A stretch of DNA of 64,000 bases from Papilionanthe hookeriana x Papilionanthe teres (GCA_022702705.1 CM040426.1:72685306-72749305), one strand, 5' to 3'; counted from the stretch's first letter, positions 22,130 through 35,089 are shown. The notes: generated by a model not told the origin, from the letters alone. Program-made: numbers and translations.

Positions 22130-23935
22130 ACGGCCCGCAGATAATCTAAAAGAACAATCTGTGATGATAAAAATCATGTTTTTAGTGATCTTTATAATAG
22201 ATTAGATACTAAGAATGGTGAAAATATATCTATAAACTAGCCAAACAAAAAAAAAAAAAGTAAAGATTTAACTCAAGTAAAGTGTATTAAAGATGAAAAT
22301 TAAAAAATTATTTTCTTAGAAGAAGATATTCAACATAGGTGGGTGAGTTATTTTGATAAACTTTTTAATGAAGTTACTAAAAATACGATCGACCTTAGTG
22401 ATTAATAATGACAAAACATTTCATTTTTATCGCCACCTCAGTAAAAAAGGCGTCGAGGAGGCTTTAAAGAAAACAAAGAGTGGAAAGTCTGTAGGGCCTG
22501 ATGATATCTCAATCGAAGGGTGGAAATATTTAGGAGATTTGAGAGTTTCTTGGCTTATTAAACATTTTAATATAATTTTAAAAACTAAAAAGGTGCCTGA
22601 GGAGTGGAGAAATCATATTTTGGTCCCCATTTTTAAGAATAAGGATGGTGCACAAGAGTGTGCAAATTATAGAGGAACTAAATTGTTGTGTCATACTTTA
22701 AAATTATGAGAGAGGGTAATTGAACATAGGTTTCTCATAATTAATTTGGATTTATGCCGGGCATGTCTACTATGGAAGCTATACATTTATCGAGAGGTTT
22801 GATGGAGAATTACAAAGATAATAAGGAGGATCTACATTTGATTTTTATTGATTTAGAAAAAGACTACGACAATGTTTCAAGAGATATCCTTTAGAGAGTC
22901 ATTGAGAAGAAATGTGTTGACACGACTTATATTCAAGTCATTAAAAAAATATATACTAGAGATGTTACTTGTGTTCGAACTAAAGGAGGATTGACCAAAT
23001 ATTTTTCTATTTCTGTTGGTTTACATCAGGGATCGGCTTTAAGCCCATATTTTTTGTTTTAGTTATGGATGGTCTTACTGAACATCTACAAGAGGATGTA
23101 CCTTGGTGTATGCTTTTTGTCGATGATATCCTTCTCGTGGATAAGACGAGAGAAAAAGCTCATGAAATACTTGAATTATGGAGGTCTACATTGGAGTCTA
23201 AAGGCCTTCATTTAAGTATAACTAAAACTAAATACATGGAATGTAATTTCAGTAATAGTAACTCTAGTGACAAAAGTTTAAGTTTGGGTGATCAAATTAT
23301 TAAAAGGTGTGAACGAGTTAGATATCACGGGCCTATAGTTCAAAGTGATGGTGATATAGATGAGGATGTTAATAGTAGAATTCAAGTTGGTTGGTTGAAG
23401 TGGAAACCCTCAATGCTTCGGGCCTATTTTGTGACAGAAAAGTAACATTTAGACTGAAAGGAAAACTTTATAAGATGGTGGTTAGTTCCGCAATGCTCTA
23501 TGGCGATGAATATTGGCCTTTGAAAGAGAATCATAATACTAAGTTAAGTGTTGCCAAGATAATAATGATTAGGTGGATGAGTGGCTTTACACTTAGAGAC
23601 AAAATGTGAAATGATTCTATCTGAAATGATTATATCCGTGATAGGATTAGTGTAGCTCTAGAGATGGACAACATTAGAGATAGTCGCCTTAGATGGTTTG
23701 GTCACTCTAAACGTCGACCATCTGATGATCTGATTAGGAGAGTAGATATTTTAGATTCGACTTAGGTTGAGAAAAGCAGAGGTAGACCAGACTTGGGCTT
23801 ATTGTATAATAAAATGATCTTAATTTATTAGAATTAAATGAAAATGTGATAGTAAATAAGACGGGATTGAGAAAAAAAATTCTTGTAGCCTATCACAAGT
23901 GGGATTAAGGCTTTGTTTTTGTTATTGCTGCATCT
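22130..23935 (+). mobile_element. Decayed RTE-type LINE, copy 2 (5'-truncated)
   Basis: Same family as 5.7-7.8 kb, retaining the RT and C-terminal part. Visible motifs include KKTKSGKSVGPDDISIEGWK (22,470-22,530), VPIFKNKDGAQECANYRGTKLL (22,620-22,690), HQGSALSPY (23,020-23,050), the catalytic box as FVDD rather than FADD (23,116-23,127), and the downstream QVGWLKWK and LYKMVVSSAMLYG segments. The 3' end reads GTGGGATTAAGGCTTTG at about 23,900 with a decayed (TTG)n tail. It keeps the ~230-bp RT segment that copy 1 lacks. Stops and frameshifts make it inactive. Confidence 0.85.
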
Positions 23936-25316
23936 CTTTTTCTTAGTTCTCCTACAAAATTTCTTAATTTAACCACCTATTCTAAATTGTAGAGGTGACA
24001 TCATCATCCATGTCAATTATTAAATAGTTACATAAAAACCACCCAAAACTTACAAATAAACTTCTCATTTTCATTCATTTTTCAAATTCTTCCTCTAATG
24101 TCAAAAATCATCGTATAACCTGGATCTGTATTTTCATTTTTCTCAAATTCTCAATAGTTTGATTTGGCACGCATAAAATATCAATTCGGTAGTTCAAAAA
24201 AAATCACCTGGGTGATTAATTTGTAAATATCAATGCTTTGAGTGGTCTGAATATAATCATCCCTATAAAATACTCATTACTAAACTTGTTGAAGAGATGA
24301 AATAGAACCAAGATCTATCTTTTTTATCAGAGGTTGAATCGATCATCAGAAGAAGAATTAGGCCAAAAATTATGATACATTCTGGAAAAATGAAACTTCC
24401 ATGGAAGAAAAGCAAATGAAACTAAAAATTCTCGTAGAATCGAGAATGAAGTTTTCATTATGTACATGCCAGATCATGAATTAGTAACTGCATCCAATCT
24501 ATGAAAAAATCCCAATTGTTTCGAACTCTCTTTTTAGAATGGGATATTTACGGAATCCCCATGAATAGGATCAAACCTTATTATAGATCTAAACTTATAT
24601 TGCATCTTATTCGATAAAAAATTATAAATCTTTTTCTTCTTACCATGCAGTTTGCCCTTTTTTTTTTTCCTTTGTTAACACCAAAGATACTATATAAATC
24701 TATAAAAAAGAGTAACAGAGTGGTGAAGTTACAGAGTAAGACAGTGGAAAAGTTCAAGAAAATCAATTAATCCCTGTAAATTTTTTATTTTTTATTTCCA
24801 AAGAATGAGACATTTGGAAGCGTTCAGGTGATCAAAGCTGAAGCCTTAAAATAATTCTCTCTACCCGTTTGGACGCTAGTACCAGTTTCATATTATGACA
24901 GTGAAACAAAAAGTTTATAGTGATTTTAAGTTTTCTGAATGCTTCATATTAAGTAAAATAAGTATTACATAATTCTGCAACAAAATGTTAGCCTGCATTG
25001 ACCAAATTTCTTCTGTATCTCCTGTCTTTCAGCCATTTCAGAAACATACAACGCAAACCATATAACAAAATATTATGTAAAAATCATGAAATAGAACGAA
25101 GATACAGAGAACTAGAGAAATCCAACTTGAATTAACTAGAACACATGATATGAACATTTTCACTGATGCCCAAACAATGTTGAAATGTACACAATATTAA
25201 ATCCGTCCTATCAGAAATTTATTTCAATGAGAAATTTAGCAGGGTCATATATGTACACAAATAGATTAAAAAAGTTCAAAGAGAGGAATAATTTTGGACA
25301 AAGTAGCATATAAAAC
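23936..25316. other. Intergenic AT-rich DNA, downstream of the RING-H2 gene
   Basis: No coding structure recognised. The part next to 25,317 would contain the 3' UTR of the minus-strand RING-H2 gene. Confidence 0.5.
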
Positions 25317-27621
25317 TCAGGATTGGGGTTTGTTTTTGTAGGAAGCAGCTGCAGCTTTGCAAATTGGGCACCAATTCTTTAGCCTGAGCCACTGACGAAT
25401 ACACTGCGCATGAAAACGATGCTCACATTGTAAACTCCCCATTTCCTCTCCTGTAACATATTCTTCCTGAAAATCCATCAAACAAAGCCAAAAGAATTAA
25501 CCATAACAGAAACTTCAAAATCTGGATGATTATACAAGCACTAGTAATAAGAAGAGAGCTCATGAATATGCGTTTGTTTTTTTTTTTTTCATTTAATTTG
25601 TGAAGAAAAAACATAATTTTATTGCATATTAACATATTCCATATTGCATGGTTCTAGTTCCATGATTGCAAGTAGATTAAGGAATTTCAGTTAGAAAAAT
25701 GATGTCATTAGCTTCAAAACATTCTTTATCATACTTCAATATAAAAAAATGTTATGAGTGAGCGATTTTTTATTCTAAAAGGCAAAATTACCTGGCAAAT
25801 GCTGCATTTTACATCACCAACTTGATGAGAGCTCCTTGGAAAATTGAAGTTAGACCTGTATAGGCTTCTCTTAAGGCACTTAGAAATCGCCTCTTCGGAA
25901 AGGGCAGTACTCACAGTTCCCATTTCCTCCTCTAGAGCCAAAAGCTCCTGTTCCAATCAAATGAGATTCAATTAAAAACTTTCAGGCAAAAATACAACCA
26001 ATGCAGCCATTAACATAAAGGTTTCTTCAAACAGAAATAGGGCAAAAAAATCACTTGTAGAAAATTATACTGTTCTCCATGCAAAGAATATGCTAGTTTC
26101 ATAGTATGCAAATAATAGAAATCCGAAAACTGTATAGACAAAGATGAGGCAAAATGTTAAATCATGGTTCTTTTTTTTTTGTTAACATACCTCATATGAC
26201 ATATTATCTATATCCAATCTCATATCTCGATGCTGATCATAGAAGCTCAAACCTCCCAAGAATAAGTTCGCCTCCAACACCATTAGTTGCTGCATAATAA
26301 ACTTCCATTTTAGTTGAGATACAAAAGAACAAAAAAAAGGAGCACAATTACAGATTAAAAACCTCATCGGTCAACTCTTCGTCTTGCTCAATCCTTTCCA
26401 ATGCTAGTAAAATCTAAATATATCAAAGAAAAATTACTTTTATAAGTCGGTAAATTAATCTAAGATACATGATCAGTAAAATTTATGGAGAGCAACCTCT
26501 GCAATTCCTTCAATGTTGAAGCGTCTGTAATCATCTCTATCTTCAGAACCAGAAATCAACCTAGTTTGGGAGCTTCGGCGGCCTGTCCCTGCTCTTCCAC
26601 TAAATGAAGAATCATAAAATACAGAAGACAGTTCAGACGAGAAAGATCTTTGTGAGCTCTCCTGCACATCTTCTTGAGCAGATAACTGAACACTGGATGG
26701 TTGTGACAACAAAACAGGATCAGCCAATTGAATGCTGGATTCATATTCAGGCTCACTCAATCTCATTCTTCTACTTTGTAAACCTGAAGAACCATGCCGG
26801 GTCCTATGAGAGACTACAATATCCCTTCTACTTTGGATTCTAGCCTGTCTTGATTCTTCTTGAGGCACTTGCTGATCTGGTTGAGCCAAAATTGCCTTTG
26901 AAGAACCTTCACCAACCTGCAACTTTCTTCTGAATGAAACATCTCTTGTATCATATCCACTGGAGGAACCTGATGGAAGAACATCGGAGATGGATGCATA
27001 GCCGAGGTTATTTAAACTATAATTTTGTTGCCTGCTGTTCACTGGAGAACTGGTTTTAGGTGCTTGAGTGGCACATTTTAGTGCGGAGGACCGGCGAAGA
27101 AATGAACTTGCAGTGTCCTGAATGGCAGATCCAAACCTTCGACTAATTTGCTTGCCATATCTTGAGGAAGATGGATCAGTGGAACCACTTGACTCTTCTG
27201 GTTCAATTCTTCCATGTTTAATCTCAATTCCTCCACGAAACCGTGCTTCCCAATTAAAACTGTCTCCACTCTCTGCTTGTCTGTTGCTGCTTTCTGCTAC
27301 ATCTGCTGCTACTTTTAGAGAGGAGGCATGGTTCTGCCGCTCATGGTAATATTTTCCGAAGTTGTTAGTGGATGAAAATGAGCTGGAAGAACTTGCAACT
27401 GAAGATTTGCTGTTTTTAAAACGAAATGGAGGTTTTAGGAATCTGGGCTTCTCAGGAGGGGTGCTTTGGATGCTTGGGATGGAGCTTTGTCTGGCACTGC
27501 ACCCTATACGGTTGCAGCATTGGAAACTTCTGTCCTCGTGGTTTGCATCTCTAAAAGAAAGACCAGAATTTCTGGACAAGCCGGGCCCGCCAGCAACTTT
27601 CTTTCCATTGTAACCATCCAT
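25317..27621 (-). CDS. RING-H2 E3 ubiquitin ligase, MBR1/MBR2/HIP1-like (5 coding exons, 526 aa)
   Basis: Minus-strand exons: 27,621-26,497; 26,413-26,363; 26,289-26,191; 25,947-25,792; 25,466-25,317. All junctions are GT-AG and all exons are whole codons (375+17+33+52+49 plus stop). The Ser-rich N-terminal three quarters looks disordered. Exons 2-4 carry the acidic helical segment (RIEQDEELTDE, LFLGGLSFYDQHRDMRLDID, ELLALEEEMG). The C-terminal RING-H2 is C473, C476, C491, H493, H496, C499, C510, C513. This order matches plant E3 ligases of the MBR/HIP1-like group, which transfer ubiquitin; MBR1/2 act on the MED25 Mediator subunit in Arabidopsis. The start is placed at MDGYNGKK, the usual family N-terminus; an in-frame ATG ten codons upstream (27,651) is also possible. 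No lesion is visible, so it is probably functional. The exact substrate is unknown. Confidence 0.93.
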
Positions 27622-27659
27622 GGAAAAACAAGATGGAGTAGAAGAAAGCACAAATTCTA

Positions 27660-28200
27660 GATCTTATGGTTGGAATGCAGGAATGTTCTTAAACAGAAAT
27701 TTGTAGCCGAAGTTAAAATCTACAAAATATAAAAAAATTATTAGCAAAGACTGCAAAGAAGGAAAAGGAACATGTAGAAATAGGAACAACTGTAGTTATT
27801 GGATCCAAAATTTTCCGTGGAGCTACATTAAGACTTTATTGTAAATTAGAATCAAACCCAAAGAAGAAAGCTAAAAGAGATCACAATATAGTCAATTGAA
27901 TTTTGAGAAAAACAATAAATCAAACCGAGCTGTGTTGGAGATAGATTAATGTGAGACAATCTAAATAGATTTCAATAGGGTAGAATTTTTGCCAAAATTA
28001 CCAAGTTATATAGTAGATTTGATAAATCATATTGCCAATTCCTGCAGATCAGTGGAGGCATACTATTTATAGGTGAGGATCAAGGTCAATGACAGAAGAT
28101 GGGCTACATGAGAAAATAATAAGTATATGAGTCGCCTCGATATAGCCAATCATATAGTAAGAGAGTTTAAGTGCTAGCTATATCCGAGCTTCTAGGGAAT
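27660..28200 (-). promoter_or_regulatory. 5' UTR and upstream region of the RING-H2 gene
   Basis: AT-rich DNA directly upstream of the start codon on the minus strand. A 5' UTR intron is possible, but I could not place its sites confidently. No strong TATA box was identified. Confidence 0.3.
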
Positions 28201-28204
28201 TCCA

Positions 28205-29395
28205 GGCAGAGGGCTAATAGCCTTGTCTAGTTTTTTTTTAGAGGAAATTTTTAGTCAATAGGAGGGTATACTTGAAAATAGTAGCTGACATCTTCGGGAG
28301 TGTAGCTTATACAAGTAGCTGACTTTGCCAATCCCCATGGCAAGTTCAACATCCAAGTGCTGAAGGCCGAGTATAAATTTTTCATAGACAGTGTTGAGAA
28401 GTATCAGCTCTCGGCACTTCAATGTTTTGCGAGTTTCCAACTTAGAAAGAAAAAAGTTTATGGCGAAGTGAGCCGGTTCAGTGTAAAAGACTTGCTATTG
28501 ATTTAAGCTCCTACGATGACTTACGCAGGCTGATTTAAGTGACCATGGGTGTACATACGTTCCTCGATAGGCAGTGAATTCATTGTGTGCCAATTGAAGA
28601 TTGGCACCATTTCTCACGAAGTTGCTCTCAAGCTAAGGTTATGTAGTCTGCTAGAAGGATCTGGGATGCCATTGTATGATGAGTTAAGTGATGTTCTAAC
28701 TTATTTCAGTCATACTCATGGGAATTAATTTTGTTTGGTGTACCTAGTAGATTAAATAAAAAATTCAAAGTTTGCTCTTAGATTTTGTGTTACTTGTTCC
28801 CTTTCTTACATTCACTTTTCTTTGAACTTCAAAGCGACGAAATATTTTATCCCAATGAATGTTCATTTTCTTTGTAAGTTTAAACGTTAGTTATCACTGT
28901 TTTTATGCTAAACTCCATATTTGTGAAATCGAACCTCCTCATCTAGTAGCAGTTCGAAAAGGAGTAGGCTCACATTGTGGTCCTCATTTGTTGAAAAGTC
29001 ACCCTTCATTCATGACGTCAACCTTTACTAGGAAGTAGTTCTTTGTTGAGAAGTTGAGCTTCAGTAGCAAGAAATTTGTCCTTCATTTGAAGCCAACGTT
29101 TGTTGGAAGTCAGCCCCTGCTAAGCAGTTAAACTTTGCTGAAAAGTTGGCCTTTGATAAATGATGATTACAAGGACATTGTATACATATATATATTGCAA
29201 TTTGATGGATAATTTCATTGAAACGACTGCACAAAACGATTTGAGAAGTGAAACTATCTACTATTTGCTTATAAATAAGATTTAATATGGGAGTCGGCTT
29301 TCCTTTACAGCCCCATATAAAATAGATAAAATCTATTCAAACACACAGCAAAAAAAGAAGAAAACAGAAAGAAAATTAACACACAAAGACATACA
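28205..29395 (+). repeat. LTR-like dispersed repeat remnant
   Basis: A region of loosely repeated GTTGAAAAGTTGACC-like phrases (28,980-29,150) is followed by a TATA-like TTATAAATAAG at about 29,270 and a short leader ending in an A-rich tract. This layout resembles the U3-R of a gypsy-type LTR. Termini and internal coding DNA were not found. Confidence 0.3.
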
Positions 29396-29399
29396 AATT

Positions 29400-31240
29400 T
29401 TATACAAGTTTACAAAATTTAATGTTATATCCTGTTGATGATGATGCAAAAATTACTATCAATTGTGAAGAAACATAACCATAATTTTTAAGAAAATAAG
29501 ATGACACCCTCTCTGTAAAAGAACAAAAAAATTGAGAACCAAAATATGCATAAAATCCCATAATGAAATAATCGCAAATATTTTTGTAGTTATCTTTATA
29601 GAGCACAAAAAAGCCTCCACAACTTACAAAAACGTGCTCTCAAACCTTACTTGGATTTCCTGCGCTTTAAACATCCAGCATGTTTGAACTTTTGCTTCGT
29701 TATTCCTCCATCTTCTTCTTTCTTTTCTTCTTCCTAAGAGGGGATTCACTTTCGCTATTGCAAGGAGTGTGAAGTTTATGGAAGGGCAGTCGGGTCTACA
29801 CGACAAACTTGGAAGTTTAGTTGATTAAAAGTAGAATGTCGAGTGTTAACTTTTAAGGCCAAACTTGATAATAAATCCTAGAGCGTCCGAGTTTCCAAGT
29901 TAGAACTATCATATGAGTTCTGTGAGTGAAGTGAGTTTTCAAGTTCGTTAAGCAACTTATATGTTCTTGAAGGTGAGTTCCTGAAAATAATAAACTGTTA
30001 AATTCTTTGAGTGCAATAGATTTTTACTTGGGATGAGTTTGCTAAGGTGTTAAATGATAGGTTGACAAATTTCTACATGAATGAGATTTTTAAATTCTTT
30101 TCAAACTTATAGATTGATAAATTTATAAAAAAAACAACAAATTGTCAAATTAATAAAAAAATTTAATATTTTTTTAATCACAGAGATAAATTTCTGCATG
30201 TAGCAAGTTCTTAACTTAATAAAAATTTGCTAAAGTATCATAAATTAACAAATTACAAGGGCCGAATTCCCCAAGTCTAATTAACATAATTAAATACATG
30301 ATATATTCCAAGTTTTTGCAATAACAGTGGTTTCTTAAGTAAACAAATAAATAAATAAATATTTGAGTTTATTTCTTAATTTATTAATTAAAAATAAAGT
30401 TATGGAATTTATGGTATTCTTCTCTACTTGAGATGACAGCTTTAGTTTTTCATGTTTCCCTTTAGTTTAACAGCCTTCAAATGAAATGTTTCAAATTTAA
30501 TGTGATAAATAGATTTATGGTGAAAAATGAAAGGTTAGGGTAGGCTAGTTGTTGTTCTACTGGCGCCTTACTGGTTCTTCATGTCAGACCAGTAATAATG
30601 AACCCCTTTAACTTATCAATGCATATGAATTCTACGATGAGGGGCTAAAGAGTGATGACATTCTTTATGTTGTGACCATAGTCTTTGCGGAAGATGTGAT
30701 AATTTGATGGGTGGTCAGGAGCAAACGATTTATGCATATCACTGTGCACGTTAATAAAGACAAGCAAGAGAACCAACACAATGAATCCACCTTAAATATG
30801 ATGAAGAGAAATATGTGCCCTACCGCTCCTTTGGTGATTATAAGGGAAATTATCAACTCAAAGTGAATATTTGGCCGAATGATTCTAAAACAACTTTATA
30901 GCGATCACGAGTGGGCATCATGTATTAGGCAAGAGAGATGGTCGATTAGTAATTTCGATAGAATAGAGCGAAAGAAGTAACTTAAGGAAAGGACTCAAAG
31001 ATTCTCTAAATCATCCCTCTAAGTTCATCCTCCATGTATTGCAGTTGCTTAGAGTAACATAGTCATTAGGTTGTTGATTGTGTAAGAAATTTTCCATTTC
31101 TCGTGCTCCATAGTTTGGTTCCTTGCTTTAGGCACGATCCACATTAATCAGGCCTCCAGAGATGTGTGATCTAATATTATTTGTAGAGTCACAGCTATCA
31201 GAACCAATACAATATGCAGAGTTACACCAAGAACCCTAAA
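29400..31240. other. Intergenic AT-rich DNA, nothing recognised
   Basis: Short frames only, with no motifs, arrays or inverted termini. Confidence 0.45.
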
Positions 31241-31246
31241 TTTCTA

Positions 31247-31339
31247 TTTTGGGCAACAAAATCTCTATTTTCCTAATCAAGCCTCCAAAATCCCAGGAAA
31301 ATTTTCAGTCTAGGAAAATAGAGATTTTGGGCAACAAAA
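31247..31339. repeat. Compact hairpin with nested direct repeat
   Basis: A perfect 18-bp inverted repeat (AAAATCTCTATTTTCCTA at 31,258-31,275, its complement at 31,311-31,328, 35-base loop) is overlapped by a 16-bp direct repeat (TTTTGGGCAACAAAAT at 31,247-31,262 and 31,324-31,339). The arms could form a stem-loop in RNA or DNA. Confidence 0.8.
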
Positions 31340-32529
31340 TGTCTGGAAAATATGAAGTTAAAGGAAACTCATAGCCATTTAAGATCAACTCTATGAATTC
31401 AGTCCAGCTTCTTATGATGACTTTGATCAATTTGACCCAGGTCAATAAAGATACACAAAACTATTTAGAAAATCAAGTTATATTCTTTGTTCTCAAGCAA
31501 AAAGTCAACAAAGAAAGGACCCGAGTCAAGAAAATATAAACTCAAAGACAAAATAGAGAAAATAGTTAATCATGACCATTTCTATGAATCCAAAACTGGA
31601 CAGCTTGCAAACTATAAAACAAACAAGTCAGACTGAAAACAAATTGATCAGACCCTTGAATTCAATAGTCGAGAAATAAACAAATTATGCCAATAAATAG
31701 AGAATGGTAAGCAGTAATCAGAATCATTATACTTAGCTAAAAATTCACAACCTACAACTGAAGATCCACAAACTGCCAATCAATTTGCGGTCACCCCTAT
31801 AATTGTAAAAGTAACACAAGAGCAATCTATCAATCATATAATAAATCCAAATAAAATTAATCTTGAGTATGCTACTACTAGCTAAATTTTAGATACTAAA
31901 ACATGAACAACTAGTTCATAATAAACCAAGTTAAAAGGACGAAAATCATACACAGAAACTTCAAGTTTAAATTTTATAAACCGGTATGCAAAAATTCTTA
32001 AACAAAAAATTCCAATTGTTACAAAAATAATCAACTTTCATGCCCAAAAAAAGTAACAATAACTTGCAGTTGTCCCAAACTGGCAGCTAAACTATTCTAA
32101 CAAAAATCCTATCTAAACATAAATACTTCAAGCCCTATGAATAAAAAAGACAACCACCATACAACATCGAAGTAATAGCAAACTCCATGGAAGTACCAAA
32201 CTGAAGTTTCAACAAATTTACAAATCCAATAAACTTATTAGTAAATTAAACATTTCATAACAAAGCAATCCACTGAAATAATAAAGCAACTTACAAAAGA
32301 TAAAGGGATGAACTCTACACCAAAAGCAGCAAAAACAGAAAGTAAAAGAAGCTTAAAGCTGAGTCCTTCGACGTTCCTACAAAAAGCCAAGAGATATCCA
32401 GCCTTGGGAACTTAAACAGGAAAGATAACTGTCCCAAACTTAGATCATCTTCAACCTATTCTTATCTCTCCATAGAGACGTAAGAACCCGGCTAAAAGGA
32501 GAAGACACAATCCAGGGTCGAAGAAACTT
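31340..32529. other. Intergenic A-rich DNA, nothing recognised
   Basis: A-rich, with no open frames of note. It could include introns or UTR of a transcript on the minus strand, if the frame at 32,530-33,075 is transcribed. Confidence 0.4.
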
Positions 32530-33075
32530 TCAAATCCCCCCCAAAAAAAGAGAAAAAATTGTAAATAACAAGTCAACCATCACAGGCAACGATATCGCTC
32601 CAAACAAAAACTGGATCAAAATCCCAATAATGAAAGCCAAAGAAACCTTCTTGCTTGCGCCGTACCGTGCGTGGGCTGCACGCAAACGATAGCTCCACGA
32701 GGGAAACACAAACAGAAAGAAGAAAGGCTGCACGGTAATAGTTTTTAGAAGATCAATACCATCAATATGCCCGATTAGTCGACGGCGACTTACTCCACAG
32801 AATCGTGCGTGCCCGTCAGTGCGGGGTGGTTGCCCACCCCCCGTCCATTCCTCCAACTCACCATGAATTATCTTCTTTAATCGAATAATTCCAAAAGACA
32901 AAAAAATAAAGAAAGCTTGCCTTTTTAAAGAACAGGGTTCCTCTTTCTCGCTTCCGTGGGGCGACCGCCGCCGATCGGCGAAGCCAACTTGTGGGAAAGG
33001 TGGAAGCTTTCCGGTTTGTTCGGTTTCCGGCTGCGAATTGATCGCTGCGGGTCTCTTAAAATCGGTCAGTATCAT
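32530..33075 (-). other. Unrecognised 181-codon open frame in a GC-richer island
   Basis: The frame starts MILTDFKRP and ends LFLGGI, with two hydrophobic stretches near the C-terminus. It lies in a locally GC-rich patch that could be a promoter-proximal exon. I recognise no family or conserved motif, and the hydrophobic parts come from T-rich DNA. It may be a first exon, leader or chance frame. Confidence 0.2.
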
Positions 33076-33084
33076 TCGAATTTG

Positions 33085-33320
33085 AACGGATGGATGCAGG
33101 GGTTTTGCTTTTTACGGTGCCTAGAATTGATTTGCCAATGGGAAGATTTACATAACCACTCATTTTTCACGTCTTTATATCTGACACCTGAATTTCAATT
33201 TTTACATATTTCACATTTTTTTTAAGTTAAAAAAGTGGTATTTTTATGTGATGTGAAAGAGTTGGGTGGTATAAATGTAAAAAAAAATGTTAAATATGTA
33301 AATATATGGGAATTGGCTAT
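33085..33320. mobile_element. Foldback AT-rich repeat (TTTACATGCATACCAC family), copy 1
   Basis: It begins with GATTTACATAACCACTC and ends with AATATGTAAATATATGGGAA, with an internal GTGGTATAAATGTAAA. Related copies lie near 40.1, 47.0, 52.8, 54.3 and 56.7 kb. The best preserved is at 54,252-54,522. Confidence 0.5.
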
Positions 33321-33407
33321 AAAATTAAGCATGATTTGATATGTTATTTTATTTTTAACTTTTTTTTTTTTGTTAATGCAGCTATATATACAGATCAGGA
33401 AGATTTA

Positions 33408-33694
33408 GGGGGGCCCTTTTAGGGCAGCTTATTTGGTGCTGTGGCCTTTTGAAAACGCACATGACTTATTTGGGTAAACTGTGCTTTGACAGCTTATGTG
33501 TTTTTAAAACGCTAAAAATAGCTTTTTCACACCGCACTTATCTTGGTGCGGTGGCAGCTTTCTGTCTGCGGTCTGACTTTTCTAAAAAAATAAAAAATTG
33601 TAATAGTCACCGCACATAGCTTATCAGCAGATTATTTTTAAACAGCTTATCAGCAGATTATTCAATAAGTTGTAGCTGCCCCAAACACACCCCG
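33408..33694 (+). mobile_element. Tourist-like MITE, copy A
   Basis: 287 bp, flanked by TTA (33,405-33,407) and TAA (33,695-33,697). It shares about 280 bp with the copies at 42.3, 47.6 and 51.0 kb, including AGGTGCGGTGGCAGCTTTC-like and AGCTTATCAGCAGATTATT blocks. Its left terminus is degraded. It contains a duplicated CAGCTTATCAGCAGATTATT segment. Confidence 0.8.
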
Positions 33695-34154
33695 TAAAAA
33701 TATGTCATGAATTTTTATTTAAAAAATTATCACAAGAAAAGCATTTTTTGTATGGTATCAATTTGGTTTTTTTAATACATATTGTTTAGTAGGCATTTTA
33801 CATATTTTTTATTTTAATTTTTATCTTTAAAAATAAATTATTATATTTTAGAAAAAATACTTAAAATATTATTTTTAATATTTTGACTACTTTCAAAAAT
33901 AACTATATTGTAATTAAATATGCCAGGTTTTTTTTTTAATTTAAAATATAGATAAAATAATAAAAATTAAAAAAAATAATTGAACCCAAACGTCTTTAAT
34001 TTGTTTTCTTTTATTTTTTTATTTTTTTATTTTTTAATGGGATGCAACCAATTCTTTCAAGTAAACAACCCGTCCTTCCCTTACAACCATTTAATAAAGC
34101 TTATCTACAATTGTACGGTTCTAAAATTTGTTGTAAAATATCATTATTTTAACA

Positions 34155-34156
<2 letters not shown>

Positions 34157-34252
<96 letters not shown>
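34157..34252. repeat. (AT)n and (TTTA)n microsatellite, tail of a SINE
   Basis: An AT run at about 34,157-34,221 is followed by seven or more TTTA units. On the minus strand this is the A-rich (TAAA)n tail of the SINE-like sequence at 34,253-34,430. Confidence 0.8.
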
Positions 34253-34430
34253 TAAAGATTAGTTAGTGACTATTATACGAGCTCTCATCTACTCTCATGT
34301 ATCTAGTTATTTGAGGACGGCCCCCACTGCTGTCAAGTGATCGGAGAGGGATTCGAACTTAGGAAATGAGGGGATTTACGTAGAGTTGTTCTACCAACAG
34401 GTAACGACTAGCGACACATGGCAACAATTT
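34253..34430 (-). mobile_element. tRNA-derived SINE-like element (minus strand)
   Basis: On the minus strand it carries an A-box-like TACCTGTTGGTAGAAC (34,404-34,389), a B box containing GTTCGAATCC (about 34,358-34,349), then a unique body and an A-rich (TAAA)n tail. This is the order of a Pol III-derived SINE. A target-site duplication could not be resolved because of the AT repeats. Confidence 0.6.
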
Positions 34431-34799
34431 TTGTGGTATATAATTATAATTTTTCATAGTTACTAATATATCATTAGTTTTTATTTCAATTTTAATGACT
34501 TAACGTGTTTTTAATCTTTTTTTAATATTAAATCGCCATCATATTCAGTTTATGTTAGTAAGAGAATATTTCATTAATCCGGAGAAATATTTATTTTTAA
34601 TGTTTTAAGGAAATTTTAACTTCAGTTAAATTTGATAGAAACTTTTCATTGTATGTAATGTTTAAAACAAAAATCAGGAAATTTTGAGTAAATTTTATTA
34701 GATAATTTTATTCGAGCTCTACAAAAAGACAATTAAAAAAAATGCTTTTTTTATATATGACAAGCAAATATGTCGAGTTAAGTGTAAAACTAATTTTTT

Positions 34800-34976
34800 C
34801 GTGTTTATTCAGGTTATTTTCAAGTTTTTGAGTTCAGCCTAAACCTGACACGAAATTTTTACATGTTGAATTCACGGACCTGAACCGACTCGAAAAATAT
34901 TCTAGTCAATGCTAATCAGGATTTTTCGAGTTGAGTTCGAATTGTGTTGTCATGTCAAGTCAATTTTTGACATCCC
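34800..34976. mobile_element. hAT-like non-autonomous remnant
   Basis: The right end reads TTTTTGACATCCCTAA, i.e. TTAGGGATGTCAAAAA inverted, a common plant hAT terminus. The interior has GAACCGACTCGAAAA and CGAGTTGAGTTCGAA phrases typical of such elements. The left end is unclear. Confidence 0.4.
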
Positions 34977-35089
34977 TAAGAGGGAGAGAGATATTAGTTG
35001 TTTATTTATTTATTTATTTTGAGAGATTTAAGCAAATTTAATCGCAAACACATCAACCTCGTGTGCAAGACTGTTGAATTTGTGACTTG

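Noticed and set aside
24280..24600. Possible plastid-derived insertion
   Set aside because: Some translated phrases felt organelle-like, but I could not match them to a specific plastid gene, so no call is made.
26556..27613. Frames on both strands within the RING-H2 first exon
   Set aside because: Shadows of the real 375-codon exon.
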